DNA from: Microcella pacifica
GTDB taxonomy: Bacteria; Actinomycetota; Actinomycetes; Actinomycetales; Microbacteriaceae
Assembly (NCBI RefSeq): GCF_009371975.2
Contig: NZ_VIKT02000002.1
Span: 62,001 to 126,000, forward strand
Reading direction: 5' to 3'
DNA: 64,000 nucleotides
The notes below the pieces were generated by a model. That model was not told the DNA's origin, did not search any database, and saw only the letters and a program-made list of their open reading frames with translations. Shown here piece after piece: positions 1 to 6,864 of the stretch. Made by a program: the position numbers and the translations under genes. How positions within the stretch are numbered: the stretch's first letter is position 1; every line of letters starts with the position of its first letter.

Positions 1-340
1 TCGATGCGCGCTTGACGGTGCGGAACGCTCCCGTGAGGTTCGTGTCGATCACGTCCGTGAAATCGTCGTCAGACATGCGCATGAGGAGGGTGTCGCGCGT
101 GATGCCGGCGTTCGCGACCACCACCTCCACAGGTCCGAGCTCGGCCTCGACCGCCGTGAACGCGGCGTCGAGCGAGGCGGAGTCCGTGACATCGGCCGTG
201 ACCGTGAGGGCCCCGTCCGGTCCAGAACCGGAGCGTGCTGTCACGGCCACGCGGTGGCCCTGGGCGAGGAACTCCTCGGCGATCGCGAAGCCGATGCCGC
301 GATTGCCGCCGGTCACGAGAACGGTGCGCTGGGTGGTCAT
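1..340 (-). CDS. fabG: SDR-family oxidoreductase, FabG-like (3-oxoacyl-ACP reductase), C-terminus beyond window
   Basis: The first 113 residues are present and the gene runs off the left edge. It starts MTTQRTVLVTGGNRGIG; the TGxxxGIG dinucleotide-binding motif is at residues 10-17 and the NAG motif (NAGI) at 77-80, both standard for classical short-chain dehydrogenases. The family reduces 3-oxoacyl-ACP with NADPH in fatty acid synthesis, but many paralogues act on other substrates and the catalytic SYK region lies outside the window. It is divergent from the DUF3099 gene, with 46 bases between the two starts. A TATGCT hexamer lies 8 nt before the ATG. Confidence 0.8.
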   Translation of the reverse strand, partial: MTTQRTVLVTGGNRGIGFAIAEEFLAQGHRVAVTARSGSGPDGALTVTADVTDSASLDAAFTAVEAELGPVEVVVANAGITRDTLLMRMSDDDFTDVIDTNLTGAFRTVKRAS

Positions 341-348
341 GGGCATCA

Positions 349-354
349 AGCATA
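349..354 (-). promoter_or_regulatory. Possible -10 hexamer (TATGCT) for the fabG-like gene
   Basis: TATGCT reads on the minus strand and ends 8 nt before the ATG at 340, so the transcript would start at or just before the start codon. No convincing -35 is visible. Weak on its own, but it matches a pattern seen at about nine other genes in the window. Confidence 0.3.
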
Positions 355-386
355 TGCGCAGGCCCGCGGGCTACGATCGTCTCACC

Positions 387-668
387 ATGAAGCCTGCATC
401 CGCCGCGATCACGAGCCTGCCGGAGTCTCCCGACGACGAGCGGCGCGACCGCATGATCAAGTACTCGATCGCGATGGGGGTGCGCATGCTCTGCATCGCA
501 GCGTGCTTCGTGGTGCCCGGCTGGTGGATACTCGTGCCGGCTGCGGGGGCCGTGATCCTGCCCTACATCGCGGTCGTGGCCGCCAACACGGTCGCGTCGC
601 CGCGCGGGCGCGACGTCGAGCGCCCCGGGTCGATCGTGCGGGTGAGCACGCAGAACGGCACGGCGTGA
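387..668 (+). CDS. DUF3099 domain-containing membrane protein
   Basis: This 93-residue protein has an N-terminal soluble stretch (SLPESPDDERRDRMIKYSIA), two closely spaced hydrophobic segments at about residues 34-68, and a short polar tail. This is the DUF3099 layout, an actinobacterial family of unknown function. The ATG at 387 is chosen because longer upstream readings run antisense through the fabG-like gene. A TACGAT hexamer lies 9 nt before the start. The stop at 666-668 overlaps a GTG that could be an alternative start of the next gene, so the pair may be coupled. Confidence 0.75.
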   Translation: MKPASAAITSLPESPDDERRDRMIKYSIAMGVRMLCIAACFVVPGWWILVPAAGAVILPYIAVVAANTVASPRGRDVERPGSIVRVSTQNGTA

Positions 669-694
669 TCGACCTGCCAGGTGCGATCTCCGGC

Positions 695-925
695 ATGCGG
701 TGCTCGCGCAGCGGGTGCCGTGCGGCCGCCGAGTGGGCGGTCAACTGGCGCAACCCGCGCATTCACGGCATCGACCGCGTCAAGGTCTGGCTCGCGTGCG
801 ACGAGCATCGCGACTACCTGTACGACTACGTCGATGCGCGCGGCTTCCCCGTGACGCTCACGCCGGCCGGCACGGTGGTGGAGAGCCTCCCTGACCGGGA
901 CGGCCCGCGCGATCAGGAAGAATAG
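695..925 (+). CDS. Small conserved hypothetical protein with Cys/His putative metal site
   Basis: A 76-residue soluble protein starting MRCSRSGCRAAAEWAVNWRN. It has a CX4C pair (Cys3, Cys8) and a later CDEH motif (CxxH), which together could bind zinc. Similar small proteins occur beside DUF3099 and SURF1 genes in related actinobacteria and are sometimes labelled 'acetone carboxylase', a name the sequence does not support. The GTG at 665, overlapping the upstream stop, would add ten residues; the ATG at 695 is preferred because the Cys motif then sits at the N-terminus. Function unknown. Confidence 0.6.
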   Translation: MRCSRSGCRAAAEWAVNWRNPRIHGIDRVKVWLACDEHRDYLYDYVDARGFPVTLTPAGTVVESLPDRDGPRDQEE

Positions 926-929
926 GGCC

Positions 930-1742
930 GTGAGCATCCTGAGCCTCGCGGCGAGCCGACGCTGGCTGGGGTGGCTCGCCTTCACGACGCTCTTCGCTGT
1001 GGTGTGCGTCGCGCTCGCGCAATGGCAGTGGGCCCGCCGACTCGAGGCGGTCGCCGACATCCGCGTCGTGGCCGAGAACTGGGATGCGGCCCCCGTGCCC
1101 CTGTCCAGTGTGCTCCCGGGTGACGCGCCTCTCGACCCCGAGCGGGAGTGGACGCCCGTCGTCATCGAGGGCGAGTACCTGCTCGACGAGCAGCTGCTCG
1201 TGCGCAATCGCCCGCTCAGCGGCCGTCCGGGCTTCGAGGTTCTCACCCCGCTCGCACTCGAGGACGGCACCATTCTGATCGTCGATCGCGGGTGGTTGCC
1301 GACCGGCTCGCAGCAGGACTCCCCCGATGCTGTGCCGGCTCCGCCCCGGGGCCGCGTCGAGGTCATCGCCCGTCTCAAGCCCGGGGAGCCGACTCTGCCC
1401 GGCCGCGGGGCGCCCTCCGGCCAGGTCGCGACGATCCACTTGCCGACGATCGCGCAGCAGATCGACCGGGGCGAGGTCATCACGGGCGCCTACGGGCTGC
1501 TCGCCGAGGAGGACCCGGCGACGGCCGATCGGCCGGTCGCGGCGACGCGACCCATCGCGGACGAGGGACCGCATCTGAGCTACACCTTCCAGTGGTACCT
1601 CTTCGCGCTGCTCGGGTTCGTGGGCTACGGCTGGGCCCTGCGCCAGGAGTGGCGCGGGCTGCGCGGCGTCGAGGCGGCACCGTCGCGACGCGGCCCGAGC
1701 GACGCCGATGAAGAGGATGCCCTGCTCGACGAACGACGCTGA
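930..1742 (+). CDS. SURF1 family cytochrome oxidase biogenesis protein
   Basis: This 270-residue membrane protein has the SURF1 layout: one transmembrane helix near the N-terminus (about 12-31), a large extracytoplasmic domain with the conserved RPLSGRPGFEVLTPL and VDRGWLP stretches, and a second helix near residue 220 preceded by SYTFQWYLFA. The acidic and basic C-terminal tail (about 30 residues) is cytoplasmic. SURF1 proteins help insert heme A into cytochrome c oxidase, which fits the heme A genes ctaA and ctaB about 8 kb away. The start is GTG, 4 nt after the upstream TAG. Confidence 0.9.
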   Translation: MSILSLAASRRWLGWLAFTTLFAVVCVALAQWQWARRLEAVADIRVVAENWDAAPVPLSSVLPGDAPLDPEREWTPVVIEGEYLLDEQLLVRNRPLSGRPGFEVLTPLALEDGTILIVDRGWLPTGSQQDSPDAVPAPPRGRVEVIARLKPGEPTLPGRGAPSGQVATIHLPTIAQQIDRGEVITGAYGLLAEEDPATADRPVAATRPIADEGPHLSYTFQWYLFALLGFVGYGWALRQEWRGLRGVEAAPSRRGPSDADEEDALLDERR

Positions 1743-1783
1743 CGCCGTCGCCCGCCGAGACGCCCGAGGGGCGCGGCCTGTGA

Positions 1784-3382
1784 TCAGGCGAGCGCGATGA
1801 GCTCGGCGTAGTCCTTCGTCCAGAGGTCCTCGACGCCGTCGGGCATGATGAGCACGCGCTCGGGGTTGAGCGCCTCGACGGCGCCCTCGTCGTGGCTCAC
1901 GAGCACGACCGAGCCCGAGTATGCGGCCAGGGCTCCCAGGATCTCCTCGCGGCTCGCGGGGTCGAGGTTGTTCGTCGGCTCGTCGAGCAGCAGGAGGTTG
2001 GCCTTCGAGACCACCAGGGTCGCGAGGGAGAGCCGCGTCTTCTCGCCGCCCGAGAGCACGCCGGCCGGCTTCTGTACGTCGTCGCCCACGAAGAGGAAGG
2101 AGCCGAGAACGCTGCGGGCCTCCCGTTCCGTGATGGCGTCGGAGGAGCTCATCATGTTCTCGAGCACGCTGCGGCGCGTGTCGAGGGTCTCGTGCTCCTG
2201 CGCGTAGTAGCCGATGCGCAGACCGCGGCCCGGCTCGAGCACGCCCGTGTCGGGGTCGTCGACGCCCGCGAGGATGCGCAGGAGGGTGGTCTTGCCGGCG
2301 CCGTTGAGGCCGAGAATGACCACTCTCGAGCCGCGGTCGATCGCGAGGTCGACGGAGGTGAAGATCTCGAGCGAGCCGTAGCTCTTGGAGAGGTTGTGCG
2401 CCTGCAGCGGCGTCTTTCCGACCGGCGCGGGGTCCGGGAACCGGAGCTTGGCGACGCGCTCGACGGCACGCACCTCATCGAGGCCCGACAGCATGCGCTC
2501 GGCGCGCGCGACCATCTGGTGAGCGGAGGCCGCCTTCGAGGCCTTCGCCCCGAAGCGCGCCGCCTGGAGCTGCAGCGCGGTCGCCTTCTTCTCGACGTTC
2601 GCGCGCTCCTTCTTGCGGCGCTCGGCATCCGCTTCGCGCTGCCGCAGGTAGTGCTTCCAGCCCATGTTGTAGATGTCGATGACCTGGCGGTTGCCGTCGA
2701 GGTAGAAGACGCGGTTGACGGTCTCCTCGACGAGCGCCACATCGTGGCTGATGACGATGAAGCCGCCCTGATAGGCCTTGAGGAACTCCCGCAGCCACAC
2801 GACCGAGTCGGCATCGAGGTGGTTGGTCGGCTCGTCGAGGATCATCGTCTCGGCATCGCTGAACAGGATGCGGGCCAGCTCGATGCGGCGCCGCTGACCG
2901 CCCGACAGGGTGCTCAGCGGCTGGCCGAGAATGCGGTCGGGCAAGTTGAGGTTGCTCGCGATCGCCGCGGCCTCGGCCTCGGCCGAATAGCCGCCGAGCG
3001 ACTGGAAGCGATCCGTCAGCCGGCTGTAGCGGGCCATGGCCTTCTCCGCGACGGCGGGTTCGTCGCTGCCCATCTCGACGCCGGCCTGCTGCAGCTCGAG
3101 CACGATCGAACCGAGGCCCCGAGCATCCAGAATGCGGGTGCGGGCGAGCTGCTCGGGGTCGCCCGCACGAGGGTCCTGCGGCAGGTAGCCGATCTCGCCC
3201 GTGCGCGTGATCGTGCCACCCGTGGGCTGACCCTCCCCCGCGAGCGCGCGCGTCATCGTCGTCTTCCCGGCGCCGTTGCGCCCCACGAGACCGACCTTGT
3301 CGCCCTTGTCGACCCGGAAGGAGACATCTGCCATCAGCAGGCGCGCACCGACCCGGATCTCGAGGTCTTGCACAGCGAGCAC
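1784..3382 (-). CDS. ABC-F family ATP-binding protein
   Basis: A 532-residue soluble protein with two ABC ATPase domains and no membrane segment. Walker A motifs are GRNGAGKTT (34-42) and GLNGAGKTT (about 359-367); signature motifs are LSGGQRRR and LSGGEKTR; Walker B regions read MILDEPTNHLD and LLLLDEPTNNLD. The charged linker between domains, rich in Lys/Arg/Glu, is the ABC-F P-site tRNA interaction motif region. Such proteins act on the ribosome, some as translation factors and some as antibiotic resistance factors; the sequence cannot decide which. GTG start with AGGA eight bases upstream. Convergent with the SURF1 gene and divergent from bioY. Confidence 0.88.
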   Translation of the reverse strand: MLAVQDLEIRVGARLLMADVSFRVDKGDKVGLVGRNGAGKTTMTRALAGEGQPTGGTITRTGEIGYLPQDPRAGDPEQLARTRILDARGLGSIVLELQQAGVEMGSDEPAVAEKAMARYSRLTDRFQSLGGYSAEAEAAAIASNLNLPDRILGQPLSTLSGGQRRRIELARILFSDAETMILDEPTNHLDADSVVWLREFLKAYQGGFIVISHDVALVEETVNRVFYLDGNRQVIDIYNMGWKHYLRQREADAERRKKERANVEKKATALQLQAARFGAKASKAASAHQMVARAERMLSGLDEVRAVERVAKLRFPDPAPVGKTPLQAHNLSKSYGSLEIFTSVDLAIDRGSRVVILGLNGAGKTTLLRILAGVDDPDTGVLEPGRGLRIGYYAQEHETLDTRRSVLENMMSSSDAITEREARSVLGSFLFVGDDVQKPAGVLSGGEKTRLSLATLVVSKANLLLLDEPTNNLDPASREEILGALAAYSGSVVLVSHDEGAVEALNPERVLIMPDGVEDLWTKDYAELIALA

Positions 3383-3441
3383 AGCAAACGTCCTGTTCTT
3401 TGGTGGGATTCGGTGGACCCGGCGCAGGGGGGCCAGCCCGA

Positions 3442-3447
3442 TAGTCT
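3442..3447 (+). promoter_or_regulatory. Possible -10 element (TAGTCT) for bioY
   Basis: TAGTCT lies about 41 nt before the chosen bioY start, leaving a leader of about 35 nt that contains the GAGGAAG ribosome binding site. There is no clear -35. Confidence 0.35.
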
Positions 3448-3488
3448 AGCCGTGTCCCGACCCATGACCCTGTGTGAGGAAGACCACT

Positions 3489-4103
3489 GTGACGATCGCC
3501 TCCCCCGCCCTGCCACGCCCCACCCTCGTCGACCGCGTCGTGAGCCGCAGTCTCGCGACGGACGCGGCCCTCGTCGTCGCCGGCACCGCTCTCGTCGCGA
3601 TCCTTGCCCAGGTGGCGATTCCGCTGTGGCCGGTTCCGGTCACGGGGCAGACCCTCGCCGTCCTCCTCGTCGGAGCATCCCTCGGTGCCGCACGCGGAGC
3701 GGCCTCGCTCTCGCTCTACGCTGTGCTCGGTGGGCTCGGCCTGCCCATCTACAGCGATGCGGCGTCCGGCTGGACGGTGCTCCTGGGCCCCACCGGCGGG
3801 TACATCCTCGGCTTCATCGCCTCCGCAGCGATCGTCGGCTGGGCGGCCGAGCGCCAGTGGGATCGGGGTTGGTACAAGCCCTTCGTGACCTTCATCGGCG
3901 GTTCGATCGTCGTCTTCGCCATCGGACTGCCGTGGCTCGCCGTCTCACTCGGTCAGCTCGGACTGCCGAACGACCTGGGTGCGGTCCTCGCTTCGGGCTT
4001 CGTGCCCTTCATCATCGGCGGCGTCATCAAGGCGGGGATCGCCGCGGCGCTCATGCCGCTCCTGTGGCGCATGGCCGAGAAACGCGGCCGCGCCGCGGAG
4101 TAG
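3489..4103 (+). CDS. bioY: BioY family biotin transporter, substrate-binding S component
   Basis: A 204-residue hydrophobic protein with about six predicted helices and the BioY features PLWPVPVTGQTLAVLL and GPTGGYILGF. BioY captures biotin in the membrane, usually with the energizing BioM/BioN (ECF A and T) subunits; none is nearby, so it must work alone or with a module encoded elsewhere. The GTG at 3489 is chosen over an in-frame GTG at 3474 because GAGGAAG (3476-3482) is correctly spaced for it. The gene is convergent with sufT, and the 62-bp repeat block begins 8 nt past its stop. Confidence 0.92.
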   Translation: MTIASPALPRPTLVDRVVSRSLATDAALVVAGTALVAILAQVAIPLWPVPVTGQTLAVLLVGASLGAARGAASLSLYAVLGGLGLPIYSDAASGWTVLLGPTGGYILGFIASAAIVGWAAERQWDRGWYKPFVTFIGGSIVVFAIGLPWLAVSLGQLGLPNDLGAVLASGFVPFIIGGVIKAGIAAALMPLLWRMAEKRGRAAE

Positions 4104-4111
4104 AGCGCGCC

Positions 4112-4252
4112 GGGGCTCAGATGCTGAAGCCCAACCGCCTATCGGCGGAGCGTTGGGCACTGAGAGCCCACTGGGCTCTCAGATGCTGAAGCCCAACCGC
4201 CTACCGGCGGAGCGCTCGGAATTGACGGTCCACTGGACCGTCAAATGCTGAA
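4112..4252. repeat. 62-bp tandem palindromic repeat (two full units plus one partial) at the sufT 3' end
   Basis: Units are 4191-4252, 4129-4190 and a partial 4112-4128, with an exact 62-bp period. Each full unit has a 10-bp perfect hairpin around an ACT loop (4222-4244 and 4160-4182), flanked by outer arms of 6 bp, and a CCGCC/GGCGG hairpin. Read on the minus strand, every copy contains the codons for L-G-F-S-I-stop, the true sufT C-terminus in unit 1. The stem changes between units are all compensated. Lying between convergent bioY and sufT, the block could act as a bidirectional transcription terminator. Confidence 0.9.
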
Positions 4253-4570
4253 TCCGAGCGCTCTCATCATGTCGCGGCCGTCGTCGGTGATCCGCTCAGG
4301 ACCCCACGGCGGCATCCAGACCCAGTTGATGCGGAACTGAGCGACGATGCCGTCGAGCGAGTTCGCGATCGACTCCTCGATGACGTCCGTGAGCGGGCAA
4401 CCCGCGCTCGTGAGAGTCATCGAGATGATGAGGGCGTCTGACTCCTCATCCCAGGCGAGGTCGTAGACGAGGCCCAGGTCGACGATGTTGACCCCCAGCT
4501 CGGGGTCGACGACATCCTTGAGCCCCTCCTCGACCTCGTCGAAGAGCTTCGGTTCGAGTGCAGTGGGCAT
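4241..4570 (-). CDS. sufT: SufT-like Fe-S cluster assembly factor (MIP18/DUF59 family)
   Basis: A 109-residue single-domain protein with the MIP18 signature: DPELGVNIVDLGLVYDL from residue 22 and the TSAGCPLTD motif with the conserved Cys58. Family members help load Fe-S clusters onto client proteins. It is the last gene of the suf operon, 5 nt after sufC. A TACACT hexamer lies 7 nt before the ATG and there is no Shine-Dalgarno sequence, so part of its mRNA may be leaderless. Its last codons (L-G-F-S-I-stop) are the first copy of the downstream 62-bp repeat. Confidence 0.88.
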   Translation of the reverse strand: MPTALEPKLFDEVEEGLKDVVDPELGVNIVDLGLVYDLAWDEESDALIISMTLTSAGCPLTDVIEESIANSLDGIVAQFRINWVWMPPWGPERITDDGRDMMRALGFSI

Positions 4571-4575
4571 GGCGA

Positions 4576-5340
4576 TCAGTGTACGGGGGCGCCCGCGGTG
4601 TAGCGATCGTAGCCCTCGTTCTCCAAGCGCTCTGCCAGTTCGGCACCACCCTGCTCGGCGATGCGGCCCTCGACGAAGACGTGCACGAAGTCGGGCGTGA
4701 TGTACCGCAGGATGCGCGTGTAGTGCGTGATGAGGAGGACCCCGAGGTCGGTGTTGTCCTTGACGCGGTTCACGCCCTCGGAGACGATCTTCAGGGCGTC
4801 GACGTCGAGACCGCTGTCGGTCTCGTCGAGCACCGCGATCTTGGGCTTCAGCAGCTCGAGCTGCACGATCTCGTGACGCTTCTTCTCGCCGCCCGAGAAG
4901 CCCTCGTTGACGTTGCGCTCGGTGAAGCCCGCGTCCATGCGCAGGGCCTCCATCGAGGTCTTGAGGTCCTTGACCCACGACCGCAGCGGCGGGGCCTGGC
5001 CGTCGAGAGCCGTCTTCGCGGTGCGGAGGAAGTTCGACACCGTGACGCCGGGAATCTCGACCGGGTACTGCATGGCGAGGAAGAGCCCCGCCTTGGCGCG
5101 CTCGTCGACGCTCATTGCGAGCACGTCCTCGCCATCGAGGGTGATCGACCCGGAGTCGACGGTGTAGCGCGGGTGGCCGGCGATCGTGTAGGCGAGCGTC
5201 GACTTCCCGGAGCCGTTGGGGCCCATGATGGCGTGGATCTCGCCCGAGTTGATCGTGAGGTCCACACCGCGCAGGATCGGGGTCGTGCCCTGGTCGGTCT
5301 CGATGCTCACGTGGAGGTCGCGGATGATGAGAGAAGTCAT
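4576..5340 (-). CDS. sufC: Fe-S cluster assembly ATPase SufC
   Basis: A 254-residue ABC ATPase. Walker A is GPNGSGKST (40-48), the signature is FSGGEKKRHE (148-157) and Walker B runs IAVLDETDSGLD (168-179); the KKRHE and DETDSGLD wording is specific for SufC. It powers the SufBCD scaffold on which new Fe-S clusters are built in the cytoplasm. It follows the Rieske-type gene by 15 nt and precedes sufT by 5 nt. AAAGGA lies about 11 nt before the ATG. Confidence 0.97.
   Translation of the reverse strand: MTSLIIRDLHVSIETDQGTTPILRGVDLTINSGEIHAIMGPNGSGKSTLAYTIAGHPRYTVDSGSITLDGEDVLAMSVDERAKAGLFLAMQYPVEIPGVTVSNFLRTAKTALDGQAPPLRSWVKDLKTSMEALRMDAGFTERNVNEGFSGGEKKRHEIVQLELLKPKIAVLDETDSGLDVDALKIVSEGVNRVKDNTDLGVLLITHYTRILRYITPDFVHVFVEGRIAEQGGAELAERLENEGYDRYTAGAPVH
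4578..4583 (-). promoter_or_regulatory. Possible internal -10 element (TACACT) for sufT
   Basis: On the minus strand TACACT ends 7 nt before the sufT ATG and overlaps the last base of the sufC stop codon. The spacing places the transcription start on the start codon, consistent with a leaderless sufT transcript. No clear -35. Confidence 0.35.
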
Positions 5341-5355
5341 GGTCTGAGAAGTCCT

Positions 5356-5676
5356 TTACGGCTTGGGTGTCGGGTCGACGAAGATGTCGCCGTCGGTGAT
5401 CGTGACGGCGTACACGGGCACCGGCTCGTAGGCCGGGAAGTTGCGGGGGGCGCCGCTCGCGAGGTCGAACTTCGACCCGTGGGCCCAGCACTCGATGGCG
5501 TCGTCCTCGACGAAGCCCTCCGAGAGAGAGATCTCACCGTGCGTGCAGGTGTCGCCGAGCGCGTGCACCGCGCCCGAGGAGTCCTTCACGACGGCGATGG
5601 GCGTGCCCTCGATGACGACGCGCATCGCGGTCGCGGGCGCGAGCTCTGCATCGGAGCAGACACGAGTGGCGGCCAC
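5356..5676 (-). CDS. Rieske 2Fe-2S ferredoxin-like protein in the suf operon
   Basis: A 106-residue single-domain Rieske protein. The 2Fe-2S ligands are visible as CTH (Cys44, His46) and CWAH (Cys63, His66), spaced as in ferredoxin components of non-heme iron oxygenases. It has no signal peptide, so it should be cytoplasmic. It sits between sufD and sufC, where related actinobacteria often keep a Rieske gene; it may pass electrons during cluster assembly, which is inference from position. GTG start; sufD ends 3 nt upstream. Confidence 0.9.
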   Translation of the reverse strand: MAATRVCSDAELAPATAMRVVIEGTPIAVVKDSSGAVHALGDTCTHGEISLSEGFVEDDAIECWAHGSKFDLASGAPRNFPAYEPVPVYAVTITDGDIFVDPTPKP

Positions 5677-5679
5677 GAG

Positions 5680-6864
5680 CTAGATCACCTCGATCTGGGC
5701 GAGCTCGGCCTCGATGGCTGCGAGCAGGCGCTCCTGCAGGGCGGCGTTGCCGATCTTCTGCACGACCTCGACGAGGAAGCCGTGCACGACGAGGCGACGC
5801 GCCTCCGGCTCGGGCACGCCTCGCGAGCGCAGGTAGAACAGCTGCTCGTCGTCGAAGCGACCTGTCGCGCTCGCGTGGCCGGCCCCAGCGATGTCGCCGG
5901 TCTCGATCTCCAGGTTCGGGATCGAGTCGGCACGGGCGCCATCGCTCAGCACGAGGTTGCGATTCTGCTCGTACGAGTCGGTGCCCGTCGCGTCGCGGCC
6001 GATGAGCACGTCGCCCACCCAGACCGTGCGCGCCTTGGCACCGTTGAGGGCACCCTTGTAGTTGACGCGACTCACCGTGCGCGGTGCGATGTGGTGCACG
6101 AACACCTGCTGCTCGAGGTGCTGACCGGCGTCGGCGAAGTACAGGCCGAGGAGTTCGCCGGCAGCGCCCTCCCCCGCGAGCCTCGTCGAGGGGTTCACCC
6201 GCACGAGCGACCCTCCCAGGGAGACCACCACGTGCTTGAGGCTCGCATCGCGGTCAACGCGGGCGAACTGGCTCGACAGATGCACGGCGTCGTCGTCCCA
6301 CTCCTGCAGGCTGACGACCGTGAGCTGCGCTCCGGATTCCACGACGATCTCGACGTTCTCCGACAACCGAGCAGGCCCGGAGTTGTCGATGATGACGAGT
6401 CCGCGCGAGTTCGGGCGCGCCGTGATCACAGTGTGAGCCGCACGGGGCGCGGCATCGGGGCTCGCGCGCCGGATCGTCACCTCGACGGGGGTCTCCGAGG
6501 TGAGCGTGACGGCGTGCGCCTTCTCAAAGGAGCTCCACGCATTCGCTGCGGCGCGCTCTTCGGCGAGACCCGCAGAGCCGACGCGCGGGTCGTCCCGCGC
6601 GATCCACTCGCTCGTCACGCCCGGCGCGTCCGTCACCTCGACGGGGAGCGCGCTGCCGTCGAGCGCGTCGTCGAGAAGATCACGGACGGAGGCGACCGGC
6701 GTCAGGCGCCACTCGAGTTCGCGGCCCGTGACCTCAGGGAAGTCGGCGTGGACGGCGGACGCGAAGCGCTCGGCGCGGGACTGGACGGGAACGGGTGAAC
6801 CGGGGCCGTGCGCGTGCTCGGTGGCACCGGGCACGACGCGATCGGTGTCGATGGCAGAAGTCAT
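5680..6864 (-). CDS. sufD: Fe-S cluster assembly protein SufD
   Basis: A 394-residue SufB/SufD family protein, placed as SufD by its length, position after sufB and more divergent core. The C-terminal part carries the beta-helix core with NYKGALNGAKARTVW, NLVLSDGARADSIPNLEI and the late stretch GHASATGRFDDEQLFYLRSRG. SufD pairs with SufB and SufC in the scaffold and is needed for iron acquisition. The ATG follows the sufB TAG directly, so translation of the two is probably coupled. Confidence 0.95.
   Translation of the reverse strand: MTSAIDTDRVVPGATEHAHGPGSPVPVQSRAERFASAVHADFPEVTGRELEWRLTPVASVRDLLDDALDGSALPVEVTDAPGVTSEWIARDDPRVGSAGLAEERAAANAWSSFEKAHAVTLTSETPVEVTIRRASPDAAPRAAHTVITARPNSRGLVIIDNSGPARLSENVEIVVESGAQLTVVSLQEWDDDAVHLSSQFARVDRDASLKHVVVSLGGSLVRVNPSTRLAGEGAAGELLGLYFADAGQHLEQQVFVHHIAPRTVSRVNYKGALNGAKARTVWVGDVLIGRDATGTDSYEQNRNLVLSDGARADSIPNLEIETGDIAGAGHASATGRFDDEQLFYLRSRGVPEPEARRLVVHGFLVEVVQKIGNAALQERLLAAIEAELAQIEVI

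Noticed and set aside
1761-1773. CGCCC-GAG-GGGCG hairpin as terminator between SURF1 and ABC-F genes
   Set aside because: A 5-bp stem of G and C is expected often by chance at this GC content, and no T-run or longer stem supports it.
1892-4189. A 765-codon plus-strand frame
   Set aside because: It is antisense to the ABC-F gene and out of frame with bioY; high GC opens such frames. Composition is dominated by Arg, Ala, Gly and Asp without any domain.
4112-4252. A short CRISPR array
   Set aside because: Only two to three units in direct tandem, no spacers, strongly palindromic, and overlapping a coding 3' end.
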